Below the pieces are notes generated by a model. It ran no database searches, was not told the DNA's origin, and saw only the letters and a list, made by a program, of their open reading frames with translations. Position numbers and translations under genes: made by a program. Shown here piece by piece: positions 18,821 through 27,519 of a stretch of 52,994 bases of DNA. Each line of letters begins with the position of its first letter. The stretch's first letter is position 1. Origin of the DNA: Clostridia bacterium (GTDB lineage Bacteria; Bacillota; Clostridia; Christensenellales; Aristaeellaceae); NCBI GenBank assembly GCA_017544935.1, contig JAFYDF010000077.1, positions 1-52,994 on the forward strand, written 5' to 3'.

Positions 18821-19426
18821 TTATTTGCGCTCAATTGTAAGGTCGCCGCCTGTTTCGATTGTCTTACCTTCCAGCAGCAGCATTTTTTCTGCAAACAGAC
18901 GGGCAAAACCGCCAACCACGGCAGATGCGGCGATCAGATCTTCTGGGCGATCGGAGGCGAGTTCGAAAGGGATATCGTGCTGCAAAATTGGACCGGCGGC
19001 AAGACGTACCTGCTGAGCGAAATAATGTGCAGCCTGGGCATGACGGGTGACGTAGGCACTGTATGCGGCATGTAGTTCTTCTTCTGTCATGGTTGGGGGG
19101 ATCAACTTCTGAATCAAAGAAAGGCTGAGTCCCTGCTTGAGCGAACAGATCAGAATAAGATAGGCGATATGAACGCGGTAATACCGTTTCCGGACCGGCA
19201 TTGGCATGATCTTCGTACGCACATAGTTGTTGATGGTCGCAGCAGTAATAAACTGCTCTTCCTTCAGCTCAGGAGGCAGATAGTCCAGATACTGTTTCAG
19301 AATGACCACAACCTGTTCCATGTAAAGGCCGATATCCGGAATTTCCTCCCAGGAAGGCAGGCGATAGCGCTCAAGATACTTTTCCCAGCGGCGCAGCTTG
19401 GCTGCAATCAGTGCATTGTCATACAT
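18821..19426 (-). CDS. DUF1836 domain protein, probable DNA-binding
   Basis: 201 residues, matching the DUF1836 family by the pattern W.kYL.RY.LPsW.eIPdI.LYMeQVv, then ITaaTINNYVR...MP.P..KRYYrvHIAYLI. The helices in the middle resemble a MerR-like winged helix, so a regulatory role is likely but unproven. ATG start with GGAGGGG upstream. It is divergent from a DegV gene 136 bp away. Function unknown. Confidence 0.8.
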   Translation of the reverse strand: MYDNALIAAKLRRWEKYLERYRLPSWEEIPDIGLYMEQVVVILKQYLDYLPPELKEEQFITAATINNYVRTKIMPMPVRKRYYRVHIAYLILICSLKQGLSLSLIQKLIPPTMTEEELHAAYSAYVTRHAQAAHYFAQQVRLAAGPILQHDIPFELASDRPEDLIAASAVVGGFARLFAEKMLLLEGKTIETGGDLTIERK

Positions 19427-19499
19427 AGCAACCCCTCCGTATCAATCAATATAGCACAAAATGATCTATTTGAAAAGATAATCTGGAGAAATATATTTC

Positions 19500-19526
19500 T
19501 TGACAAAATAATATAAATGATATAAT
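19500..19526 (+). promoter_or_regulatory. Possible promoter for the DegV gene
   Basis: TTGACA (19500-19505) and TATAAT (19521-19526). Both hexamers are perfect but the spacer is only 15 bp, shorter than the optimal 17. Confidence 0.5.
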
Positions 19527-19561
19527 CTAATATTGCACATTAGATTTATGCGAGGTATTTT

Positions 19562-20464
19562 ATGTTTTCAGTTGTTACAGATACATCCGCCAATCTTGAT
19601 TGTGAGCTGGCAAAAGAAAGAAATATCCATATTGTGCCTTTCCATTATTATGTGAATGGAGAGGATATGACCTGCACAGATACCCGGAGCTTTGATGGAA
19701 AGACATTTTATGATGCCATGCGTGCCGGGGCAAAGGTGACCACTTCTCAGATCACTCCGCAGAGTTATATTGATACACTGACCCCGCTGCTGGAAAAAGG
19801 AGAGGATATTCTGTTTGTAGGCATGTCTTCCGGAATCAGCGGCTCCTATGCGTCTGCGGAAACAGCAGCTGCCCAGTTACGTATGGACTTCCCTGAACGC
19901 CAGATTCATCTGGTTGATACTTTAGGTGCTTCACTGGGGGAAGGATTGCTGGCAGTCAAGGCGGCTGAATGCCGTGATGCCGGGGCTTCTGTTGCAGATA
20001 CCGCAGCATTGCTTGATGAGATGCGCGTAGGCATGTGCCAGGTTTTCACAGTGGATGATCTCAAATATCTTCGCCGTACCGGCCGGTTATCCAATATCGT
20101 GGCATTGGTAGGTACCGTGCTGAATATAAAGCCGCTGCTCAAAGGCAATCAGGAAGGAAAGATCGTGAGCTTCGCTACTGTACGTGGACGCAGACGTTCT
20201 ATTCAGGCTATGGCTGAGCGTTATAATAGTATGGTTAAAGATGCAGCAAACCAGACCATAGGCATAGCCCATGCGGACTGTGCTGATGATGTTAAATATC
20301 TGATTGGACTGCTCAACGAAAAGAATCCGCCTAAGGAGATCATGACCGTCATGTATGAACCTGTTACAGGTTCACATGTAGGACCAGGAGCACTTGCACT
20401 GTTCTTTATGGGAGATGAAAAATTCCGTGGCGAGGGATTATCGCTTCCGATGAATCCTACATAA
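19562..20464 (+). CDS. DegV family fatty-acid-binding protein
   Basis: 300 residues in the two-domain EDD fold. DegV proteins bind long-chain fatty acids; in some Firmicutes (FakB) they present the fatty acid to the kinase FakA for phosphorylation. Visible blocks: VTDTSANL at the N-terminus, TSQITPQSY, GMSSGISGSYASA and DTLGASLGEGLL, with the ligand-binding Ser/Thr residues, and GPGALALFF near the end. No fakA is nearby. ATG start; the ribosome site (GCGAGG) is modest. Confidence 0.92.
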   Translation: MFSVVTDTSANLDCELAKERNIHIVPFHYYVNGEDMTCTDTRSFDGKTFYDAMRAGAKVTTSQITPQSYIDTLTPLLEKGEDILFVGMSSGISGSYASAETAAAQLRMDFPERQIHLVDTLGASLGEGLLAVKAAECRDAGASVADTAALLDEMRVGMCQVFTVDDLKYLRRTGRLSNIVALVGTVLNIKPLLKGNQEGKIVSFATVRGRRRSIQAMAERYNSMVKDAANQTIGIAHADCADDVKYLIGLLNEKNPPKEIMTVMYEPVTGSHVGPGALALFFMGDEKFRGEGLSLPMNPT

Positions 20465-20485
20465 TAGCAAAAAACACAGATTACA

Positions 20486-20523
20486 GCAGATTGCGGAGAT
20501 TATTCTTGCAGTCTGCTTTTTTG
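20486..20523 (+). terminator. Terminator after the DegV gene
   Basis: 9-bp stem GCAGATTGC / GCAGTCTGC with one G-T pair, then TTTTTTTGTTG. Confidence 0.85.
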
Positions 20524-20576
20524 TTGTGCTTTATTGAACCGAACATTATTATTTCGATATGAACAAAAATTTTCTA

Positions 20577-20605
20577 TTGAAACTGTTGAATGAATCGTGT
20601 ATAAT
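20577..20605 (+). promoter_or_regulatory. Promoter of the sugar ABC transporter operon
   Basis: TTGAAA (20577-20582), 17-bp spacer, TATAAT (20600-20605). About 75 bases of leader separate it from the first permease gene. No clear catabolite-repression (cre) box was seen. Confidence 0.6.
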
Positions 20606-20686
20606 TGAAAAGAATTAAGAGATCAATAAAAGAATGAGACATTTTTTGTTTCTTTATATTTTTGTTTATCCGAAAGGAGCGTATTC

Positions 20687-21652
20687 GTGAACAGCAGCAT
20701 GAAACCCAAACGCATTGGGATTGGACAGCGGATTCATCTGTTCTTTGTTTACGTCAAACGTCATCCGCTGCTTTACCTGATGCTGATACCTGGCCTGTTT
20801 TTCCTGTGCATATATAAGTTCTGGCCTTTGTATGGTATCCAGATGGCTTTCCGCAAATATAATCTGTTTGCAGGCAGCAACCCCATGGATGCTATTGCTA
20901 AGAGTCCCTGGGTCGGCTGGAGAAACTTTGAGAAACTGATTGCCTCCTCACAGTTCTCGATAGCAGTCAGAAACACATTGATCATAAACGGAATGAAGAT
21001 TCTGTTCCTGTTCCCGTTGCCTATCATCACGGCTATCCTGCTGAACGAGATCCGGAAGATCGGTGCCAAACGCTTCATGCAGACGGTAATATATGTTCCG
21101 TATTTCTTCTCCTGGGTAATGATCTACGGTATTTTCTTCTCATTGCTTGGCAACTACGGTGTAGTGAATAATGTGATAGCTGCGCTAGGTGGGCCACGAA
21201 CGAGTTTCTTTACAAGCCTCTCCTGGTTCCGCTGGCTGCTGGTGTTCACGGAGGGCTGGCGCGAGATCGGATATAATACAGTCATTTACATGGCAGCCAT
21301 TGCAGGCATTGATACGGTGCTGTATGAAGCGGCAAAGGTAGATGGTGCCAACAAATGGAAGCAGATCTGGCATGTGACTATCCCGGGCATTCTGCCGACT
21401 ATCGTACTGCTGCTGATCCTGAAAGTAGGCTATATTCTGGATACCGGCTTCGAGCAGGTACTGATTTTCTATAACCCTGTTGTATATGACGTCGGTGATA
21501 TCATTCAGACATATGTATACCGCCTGGGCATTGGAAAAATGGACTATGCCCGCTCCACTGCAATGGGCTTGTTCAACTCGGTAGTGGCCTTCGTCCTGAT
21601 CGTAGGAGCCAACACTGTCAGCCGCAAGACCTTACACCGCAGTATATGGTAA
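20687..21652 (+). CDS. Carbohydrate ABC transporter permease, LplB type
   Basis: Integral membrane subunit of 321 residues with six predicted helices. The EAA loop is present near residues 220-245 (YEAAKVDGANKWKQIWHVTIPGI), which docks the ATPase. This subfamily pairs with YtcP-type permeases and large solute-binding proteins in clostridia and bacilli, usually for oligosaccharides. Start GTG at 20687, 7 bases after GAAAGGAG. First gene of a three-gene operon with no ATPase gene, implying a shared MsmX-like ATPase elsewhere. Confidence 0.92.
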   Translation: MNSSMKPKRIGIGQRIHLFFVYVKRHPLLYLMLIPGLFFLCIYKFWPLYGIQMAFRKYNLFAGSNPMDAIAKSPWVGWRNFEKLIASSQFSIAVRNTLIINGMKILFLFPLPIITAILLNEIRKIGAKRFMQTVIYVPYFFSWVMIYGIFFSLLGNYGVVNNVIAALGGPRTSFFTSLSWFRWLLVFTEGWREIGYNTVIYMAAIAGIDTVLYEAAKVDGANKWKQIWHVTIPGILPTIVLLLILKVGYILDTGFEQVLIFYNPVVYDVGDIIQTYVYRLGIGKMDYARSTAMGLFNSVVAFVLIVGANTVSRKTLHRSIW

Positions 21653-21665
21653 GGAGGTGGATGAT

Positions 21666-22580
21666 ATGAGTAAGAAGAAAAACATCAACCACATCCCGCT
21701 TGATACCAGCGAAAAGGCTGCGGAGATCATAGCTTATGTCGTCTTGGGGATCCTTTCTCTGCTGGCGATCCTGCCGTGCCTGCATGTGGTCAGCAAAGGC
21801 TTGAGCGACGGCAATGCCGTAACCGCCGGCGCGATTTACTTCTGGCCTGTGAAACCACAGCTGGAGACAGTCAATTATGTTTTGACCAAGAGCGGCTTCT
21901 TCAATGCACTTAAGAATACTCTGATCATAACGGTCGTTGGTACAGCAATCTCCATGCTGACTACCGTAACGACTGCCTATCCGCTTTCCCGTGCAGATTT
22001 CAAAGGACGCGGATTCATCTCACTGCTGTATGTCATCAGCATGGTGTTCTTCGGCGGTATCATCCCGGCATATATGGTCGTCCGCACTATCGGTATCCTG
22101 GATACGTACTGGGCATGTATTCTTCCGTTTGCGATCGTGCAGTTCAATATGTTTATTGTGAAGAACTATTTTGAAGGACTGCCGGATGAAGTCGAAGAAT
22201 CTGCTGCTATCGATGGAGCAAACGATCTTCGCACATTGATTTCTATCATCCTGCCTATGTCCATACCGGTACTTGCCACGGTAGCACTGCTTTATGCGAT
22301 TAACTACTGGAACAACTATTTCCATGCGATGATGTACACGAGCAGTTCTTCCATGCGCACCATGCAGCTGTATCTGTATGACATCATCAACAACGCTTCT
22401 GCCCTGGCAGAAAGTCTGTACTCGACATCGCATCAGGGCCAGAATTTCGCCAAGAACCTCACTACCGAAGGTATGGTGGCTGCGGCAGTCTCTATGTCCA
22501 TCATTCCAATCGTGCTGGCTTACCCGTTCGTGCAGCGTTACATGATCCAGGGTATCACCGTAGGTTCTGTCAAGGGCTGA
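21666..22580 (+). CDS. Carbohydrate ABC transporter permease, YtcP type
   Basis: Second permease, 304 residues, six predicted helices, and an EAA loop (EVEESAAIDGANDLRTLISIILPMS). I use the ATG at 21666, 5 bases after GGAGGTGG; a GTG within the ribosome site itself is a poor alternative. The ribosome site begins right after the stop of the first permease, giving translational coupling. Confidence 0.92.
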   Translation: MSKKKNINHIPLDTSEKAAEIIAYVVLGILSLLAILPCLHVVSKGLSDGNAVTAGAIYFWPVKPQLETVNYVLTKSGFFNALKNTLIITVVGTAISMLTTVTTAYPLSRADFKGRGFISLLYVISMVFFGGIIPAYMVVRTIGILDTYWACILPFAIVQFNMFIVKNYFEGLPDEVEESAAIDGANDLRTLISIILPMSIPVLATVALLYAINYWNNYFHAMMYTSSSSMRTMQLYLYDIINNASALAESLYSTSHQGQNFAKNLTTEGMVAAAVSMSIIPIVLAYPFVQRYMIQGITVGSVKG

Positions 22581-22634
22581 TCCAGATCCTGACCGCGCTG
22601 GAGTCGCGGTGAAATATAGAAGGAGGAAAAACAC

Positions 22635-24146
22635 ATGAAGAAACTTGTTTCCCTGCTGCTGGTTGCCGTAATGATGTTTGCGGTAATGGCGACCGCCTCT
22701 GCTGAGCTGCTCGGTCCCGGCAACGTGACCCTGAAGCGCCTGGGCTACACCTGCCCCTGGGATGTCAATGCTGACTATATGGTCCCGATCATGAAGGAAG
22801 CCACGGGCTATGATGTAGAGTATTTTGCCCTGCCTGCTGAAAAGGCCGATGATAAGCTGTTCAGCGAAGTATCTGGCGGTGCTGATTATGATGTCGTGAA
22901 CATGGGCGTGAACCAGTGGCGTACGCTGCTGGCCAACGGTGCTCTGCTGCCCTTGACCGACCTGCTCAATGAGTATGGCAAGGACATCCTCGCCGGCAAC
23001 ACTGAAGAAGTGTGGAACGCCCTGAAGGGCGACGACGGCGAGATCTACGGCGTGCCATACATGTTCCCGCACAGCCAGGAAATCAACAGCTTCCTGGTCT
23101 GCCGTAAGGACCTGCTGGAAAAAGCTGGCGTTACCGAGCTGCCCAAGACCATCACTGAGTTCTACAACATGCTCAAGCAGCTGAAGGAGTTCTATGGCGA
23201 CGAGTACATCATTATGACTGGTCCCCTTGTCTCCGCTTCTGAAGGTATCGTTGGCTCCTGGCGTCTGCCCCGCTGCATCACCTCTGCGTTCGGCATCTTC
23301 TCCGACTGGATGATCGATGACGAAGGCAAAGTGATCTATCAGACCGAGCATCCGAAGTTCGCCGAGATGATCGAGTTCTTCAACAAGCTGCACAATGAAG
23401 GCCTGATCGACTCCGAGTGGGCAGCCAACAAGGAAACCGACATCCAGGAGAAGTTCGTTTCTGGCCGTGCTATCATCGTTACCGGCAGCCGCGCGCTGGT
23501 GAACTTCACCACCGCCCCCATGCTGGACAATGGCGTTATTGCCACCATCGATGACCTGTGCTACATTAACCCCCTGCACGGCGATGACGGTACCTGCAAG
23601 TTCATGGAGAGCGAAGGCTTCAACCAGATCTCCGCTGTTCTGAAGAACTCTAAGCATCCTGAGGATGCTATCAACTGGATCAACAAGAAGGTCCAGGAGC
23701 AGCTGTTCATCTGCATCGGCGTTGAGGGCGTACACTTCAACTACGATGAGAACGGCCAGATCGCTCCTATCAACCCCATCTTTGCCAACGAACGCGGCGA
23801 CAGCTACTACTACATCGACTGCACCAATGCTGCTGACTATCAGTTCCAGTGGCCGAGCCGCATCCGCAAGAGCGCCGGTCAGTGGCATGCTTTCAGCGCC
23901 ACCACTCTGGCTCTTGAGGACACCAGCATCATCGCGAAGAACTTCCTCAAGTTCATGCCCGCTTCTGAGGCGTATGCCAACAGCAACGCCACGCTGTTCA
24001 ACATGCTGCAGGACTTCATCATGCAGGCTATGGACGGCGTACGTACGGTGAATGATATTCCCGCTCTGGAGAAGGAGCTGGCAAACGAGGACCTCGAGGA
24101 TGTGCGTGCCGAGCTGCAGGCCTACTATGATGGCCTGGCCAAGTAA
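22635..24146 (+). CDS. Extracellular sugar-binding protein of the ABC importer
   Basis: 503 residues, family 1 solute-binding protein of the LplA/LipO size class. The signal peptide (MKKLVSLLLVAVMMF... cut after ASA, about residue 23) has no Cys, so the mature protein is not a lipoprotein, unlike most Gram-positive binding proteins. Codon choice is strongly biased to CTG, AAG, GGC and ATC, which suggests high expression. ATG start with AAGGAGG upstream. The ligand is unknown; aromatic-rich segments near the C-terminal half suit a carbohydrate. Confidence 0.9.
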   Translation: MKKLVSLLLVAVMMFAVMATASAELLGPGNVTLKRLGYTCPWDVNADYMVPIMKEATGYDVEYFALPAEKADDKLFSEVSGGADYDVVNMGVNQWRTLLANGALLPLTDLLNEYGKDILAGNTEEVWNALKGDDGEIYGVPYMFPHSQEINSFLVCRKDLLEKAGVTELPKTITEFYNMLKQLKEFYGDEYIIMTGPLVSASEGIVGSWRLPRCITSAFGIFSDWMIDDEGKVIYQTEHPKFAEMIEFFNKLHNEGLIDSEWAANKETDIQEKFVSGRAIIVTGSRALVNFTTAPMLDNGVIATIDDLCYINPLHGDDGTCKFMESEGFNQISAVLKNSKHPEDAINWINKKVQEQLFICIGVEGVHFNYDENGQIAPINPIFANERGDSYYYIDCTNAADYQFQWPSRIRKSAGQWHAFSATTLALEDTSIIAKNFLKFMPASEAYANSNATLFNMLQDFIMQAMDGVRTVNDIPALEKELANEDLEDVRAELQAYYDGLAK

Positions 24147-24168
24147 GCATATCGCTTAAAGCCAATCG

Positions 24169-24200
24169 CGGCGCATCGGGTAACCGATGCGCCGTTTCAT
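24169..24200 (+). terminator. Terminator of the sugar transporter operon
   Basis: 11-bp perfect stem CGGCGCATCGG / CCGATGCGCCG, 4-base loop, then TTTCATTTTT. Confidence 0.9.
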
Positions 24201-24289
24201 TTTTCGGATAAAACAGACTAATACTGTGTGCCTATCTTTTGCAGGGCATATTCAGGGTGCTCATTTTTAAAAGATGAACCGGGATCCAG

Positions 24290-24889
24290 TTAATCTTCAG
24301 ATGATTGCCGCAGCAATTCATACTGTTCTTCAGAAACGATTTTCTTTAACTCTGACATTGCATTTTCATACTCGTTTTGATAATGAGAAAAGGAATCGGT
24401 TGTCTGCAGCTTGAATCCAAGTGAAAGATACAGGAGGATTGCTTTCCAACTCCATGGTTGCGTATGAATATAGACGGGAAACCCTCTGCGCTTTTCGAAA
24501 ATGTTCATAACTGCAATGCAAAGGGCTTTTCCAAGGCCGATCCCCTGATACCGCTCATGAACCACAAGCCAATGCAGAGATGAAACACTGTTCACGCCTC
24601 TCGTATCCTGCCATGCCATGCAAGAACCCACTACTTCATGATTGCTGTTCAGTGCGAAAAGAATATTTGAGGACTGGTTGGGATCGTGCAGGTATGTCTT
24701 AATGAAATAATCCTCTGCTTCCGCTGATGAACAAAAATCGCCGATGGAGACTTCTAATTTTGCCCATTCTTTTTCATGTCCGGGCTGATATGAGATGATA
24801 GAGAAACCATCCGGCAGTTCTGGATCCCTATGCTTATAATCAGAGCATTTCATGATCGTATTAAAAAATGGAATGGTTCTGTCGAGCAT
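24290..24889 (-). CDS. GNAT family N-acetyltransferase
   Basis: 199 residues. The acetyl-CoA-binding motif A is clear (LVVHERYQGIGLGKAL), followed by the motif B region (YLSLGFKL). I start at the ATG at 24889, which sits 4 bases after AGGAGGGTG; an earlier in-frame codon 54 bases upstream has no ribosome site. The acceptor is unknown. It is next to the gene for a peptidoglycan-binding protein but separated by that gene's terminator. Codon use is more AT-rich than the neighbours, which may point to transfer. Confidence 0.85.
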   Translation of the reverse strand: MLDRTIPFFNTIMKCSDYKHRDPELPDGFSIISYQPGHEKEWAKLEVSIGDFCSSAEAEDYFIKTYLHDPNQSSNILFALNSNHEVVGSCMAWQDTRGVNSVSSLHWLVVHERYQGIGLGKALCIAVMNIFEKRRGFPVYIHTQPWSWKAILLYLSLGFKLQTTDSFSHYQNEYENAMSELKKIVSEEQYELLRQSSED

Positions 24890-24931
24890 AACACCCTCCT
24901 GATTCCGAACTGTATATATCAGAAACAAAAG

Positions 24932-24958
24932 GCGGCGGATCAAAAACCGATCCGCCGC
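24932..24958 (-). terminator. Terminator after the five-repeat peptidoglycan-binding gene
   Basis: 10-bp perfect stem GCGGCGGATC / GATCCGCCGC with a 7-base loop; minus strand continues CTTTTGTTTC. Confidence 0.85.
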
Positions 24959-24978
24959 AAAAATGTTTTGACCTGGAA

Positions 24979-26211
24979 TTACAGGCCCAGCTTGGAATCA
25001 ATAACCGCCATGGTAGCAGGGCCGACTTTACCGTCTTCTTTCAGGCCATTCTTGACCTGGAACTTACGTACAGCCAGGACAGTCTTTTCGCCATAGATGC
25101 CGTCCGCGGCAATCTTGTAGCCCAGCTGACGCAGCTTCTGCTGCATAGCCTTGACAGCTTCGCCCTTGTCGCCCCAACGCAGTACGTTATCCAGAGGCGC
25201 TTCAGTGGCTTCAGGCATAACGGTGCTGATATCGATGCCCAGCAGCTTGGCCCAGGTGAAGGGACCGCACTTGCCATCTTCGACCAGACCGTTGGCTTTC
25301 TGGTAGGCCTTAACTGCCTTGACGGTATCAGTGCCGTATGTGCTGTCGACTTTGCCGGAATAGAAACCGGCAGCCTTGAGCAGGTTCTGGAGTTCCTTGA
25401 CGGCCTTGCCTTTATCACCCTTGCGCAGAGTGGGATGGCTCTCAAGTTCCTTGGTGTCATCAACGACCTGCTTCTTTACGGAATCATCCGCATCCAGCTT
25501 GGCAAGGGTCTTCTTGCCGACAACGCCGTCAGCGGGCAGACCGTTGGCCTTCTGGAAAGCCTTGACTGCAGCGATCGTGCCATTGCCGTACAGACCGTCG
25601 ATAGCCATGGTGTAGTATCCGTAGTAAGCCAGGCGGGTCTGGACGTGCTTGACGTCATCCTTGTTAGCAGTCTCTTTGTCGGAGATAGGAGCTTTGACCA
25701 CATCACTGCCATTCAGCTTGGTCAGAGTCTCGGTATCCAGCTTGCCGTTCTCGGTCAGCTTGTTGTAATGCTGGAAGTTCTTGATCGCTTCCTTGGTGGC
25801 AGCATCCAGCTTGCCGTTGAGCTTGCCGCCATAATAACCATACTGCTTCAACAGCGTCTGAGCTGCCTTGATCTCAGCCGCAGTGTTCGCAGTGGCAGGC
25901 TCGGTGGGAGCGGGCTGCGCAGAGGCGGGCACTGCACCGCCGCTGGTCAGGATGGAACGGGTCTTGGAACCGATCTTGCCATCCATTGTCAGGCCGTTGT
26001 TCTGCTGGAAATGACGCACAGCCTTTGTCGTGGCATCACCGTAAACACCGTCCAGCTTGCCGGAATAATAACCATAAGCTTTCAGCCAGGTCTGGGCTTC
26101 CTTGACGGCATCGCCCTTGTCCCCCGGACGCAGCACGTTGTCTGCGAAAGCTGAGCAGCACATTGTGACGATCAGCAGCAGGGCTAAGATAGATGTTAAG
26201 GTTTTTTTCAT
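24979..26211 (-). CDS. Secreted protein made of five peptidoglycan-binding repeats
   Basis: 410 residues: a signal peptide (about 1-24, ending SAFA) and then five PG_binding_1 repeats at roughly 26-88, 114-172, 184-248, 266-326 and 348-410. Each has the pattern G..V...Q..L...GYY.G..DG.YG..T..AV..FQ...GL..DG..G. No catalytic domain is present. Linkers are Ala/Pro/Thr-rich (after repeat 1) or acidic. Role inferred: a wall-bound scaffold or inhibitor-like binder. The start is the ATG at 26211 with GGAAGGTG 6 bases before; a GTG three codons upstream overlaps that site. Confidence 0.9.
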   Translation of the reverse strand: MKKTLTSILALLLIVTMCCSAFADNVLRPGDKGDAVKEAQTWLKAYGYYSGKLDGVYGDATTKAVRHFQQNNGLTMDGKIGSKTRSILTSGGAVPASAQPAPTEPATANTAAEIKAAQTLLKQYGYYGGKLNGKLDAATKEAIKNFQHYNKLTENGKLDTETLTKLNGSDVVKAPISDKETANKDDVKHVQTRLAYYGYYTMAIDGLYGNGTIAAVKAFQKANGLPADGVVGKKTLAKLDADDSVKKQVVDDTKELESHPTLRKGDKGKAVKELQNLLKAAGFYSGKVDSTYGTDTVKAVKAYQKANGLVEDGKCGPFTWAKLLGIDISTVMPEATEAPLDNVLRWGDKGEAVKAMQQKLRQLGYKIAADGIYGEKTVLAVRKFQVKNGLKEDGKVGPATMAVIDSKLGL

Positions 26212-26281
26212 ATCAATCACCTTCCGATTTCTCGGCGGATAAGCCGCCCTTTATCACAGCATATATTATAATCGCATCAGT

Positions 26282-26335
26282 GAACAATAATGTTCCGAAA
26301 TTCTAACAATTGTCTTACGTTGTTCTGTCAATTGT
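26282..26335. promoter_or_regulatory. Cluster of inverted repeats between divergent genes, possible operator
   Basis: GAACA-ATAA-TGTTC (26282-26295) and an arrangement ACAATTGTC ... GTCAATTGT (26306-26314 and 26327-26335), whose CAATTG cores are 22 bp apart, about two helical turns. It sits just upstream of the promoter of the oxidoreductase gene and behind the peptidoglycan-binding gene. Regulator unknown. Confidence 0.35.
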
Positions 26336-26348
26336 AAAAACAGAGTGC

Positions 26349-26377
26349 TTGACATTCCTTTGTCAGCCCATTACAAT
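26349..26377 (+). promoter_or_regulatory. Promoter of the oxidoreductase-isomerase operon
   Basis: TTGACA (26349-26354), 17-bp spacer, TACAAT (26372-26377), 48 bases before the start codon. Confidence 0.7.
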
Positions 26378-26425
26378 CAAATCATACATTATATCGGCAT
26401 CAAAACTGCCAAAGGAGCGTAAAAA

Positions 26426-27505
26426 ATGAAAATCTTGAAGGCCGGCATTATTGGCTGCGGCGGGATCGCCAACGGAAAGCATATGCCTGCGCTGAAAGCG
26501 CTGGGCGGGGTAGACCTTGTCGCGTTCTGCGATCTGATCGTTGAGCGCGCGGAAAAGGCAAAGCGCGAATACGGCACGCCTGACGCGCTGGTCTTTACGG
26601 ACTATAAAGAGCTTTTGAAACTGGACCTTGACTGTGTTTATGTGTGCACGCCAAATCGCAGCCATTCATTTATTACAGTGGATGCGTTGCACGCCGGCAA
26701 GAATGTCATGTGCGAAAAGCCCATGGCGATCAACAGTGCCGAAGCCCAGAAAATGCTGGACGCTGCGAAAGAGACGGGAAAGATCTTGACCATCGGGTAT
26801 CAGGGCCGCTATCGTCCCGACAGCCAGTATCTGAAACAGGAATGTGAAGCAGGCGAGCTGGGCGAGATCTATTTCGCAAAAGCAAACGCGATTCGTCGCC
26901 GTGCAGTGCCTACATGGGGCGTGTTCCTGAACGAGTATGAGCAGGGCGGCGGTCCCCTGATCGATATCGGAACGCATGCGCTGGATCTGACACTGTGGAT
27001 GATGAACAATTATAAGCCCAAGTCTGTTATGGGTACGGTTTACCATAAGCTGAACAACGACCGTGAGACGGGCAATGCCTGGGGTGACTGGGATCCCGAG
27101 AAATTCACGGTCGAGGACAGTGCTTTCGGCTTCATCGTTATGGAGAACGGTGCGACGATCGAGCTGAACGCAAGCTGGGCGCTCAATACGCTGGATGTCG
27201 AGGAAGCGCGTACCATGGTATGTGGTACCAAGGCCGGCGCAGACATGCACAAGGGCGAACTGCATATCAATGGTGTGAAGCACGGAAAGCAGTATGTGAC
27301 GACTCCTGCACTGGACAGCAAGGGCGTTGACTTCTACGATGGCACCAAGAAGGGGCCCAACGAAATCGAACAATTCGTTTTCACCCAGGCTGTACGCGGT
27401 GAAGGTGAAATTACAGTCAAGCCTGAACAGGCAATTGTCGTGACCCAGATCCTGGAGGCTATCTACACTTCCGCCAAGACCGGAAAGCCTGTATACTTTG
27501 ACTGA
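26426..27505 (+). CDS. Gfo/Idh/MocA family sugar or inositol oxidoreductase
   Basis: NAD(P)-dependent dehydrogenase of 359 residues. Rossmann motif GCGGIANGKH near the N-terminus, the family EKP motif in CEKPMA, and the C-terminal substrate domain with GGGPLIDIGTHALDL, where the conserved D..TH supports catalysis. The substrate is a sugar, polyol or inositol derivative, not predictable further. ATG start with AAAGGAG upstream. It is followed 14 bp later by a TIM-barrel isomerase gene with which it forms an operon. Such pairs often oxidise and epimerise one sugar. Confidence 0.93.
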   Translation: MKILKAGIIGCGGIANGKHMPALKALGGVDLVAFCDLIVERAEKAKREYGTPDALVFTDYKELLKLDLDCVYVCTPNRSHSFITVDALHAGKNVMCEKPMAINSAEAQKMLDAAKETGKILTIGYQGRYRPDSQYLKQECEAGELGEIYFAKANAIRRRAVPTWGVFLNEYEQGGGPLIDIGTHALDLTLWMMNNYKPKSVMGTVYHKLNNDRETGNAWGDWDPEKFTVEDSAFGFIVMENGATIELNASWALNTLDVEEARTMVCGTKAGADMHKGELHINGVKHGKQYVTTPALDSKGVDFYDGTKKGPNEIEQFVFTQAVRGEGEITVKPEQAIVVTQILEAIYTSAKTGKPVYFD

Positions 27506-27519
27506 CAGGAGGGCGCACT

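Noticed and set aside
22020..23888. A 622-codon open frame antisense to the sugar transporter genes
   Set aside because: Composition follows the reverse complement of CTG/GAG/AAC-rich codons, it crosses a gene junction, and the sense proteins are unmistakable.
24979..26211. Tandem DNA repeats or a CRISPR-like array in the five-repeat gene
   Set aside because: Repeats are conserved at protein level only, about 190 bases apart and diverged in DNA.
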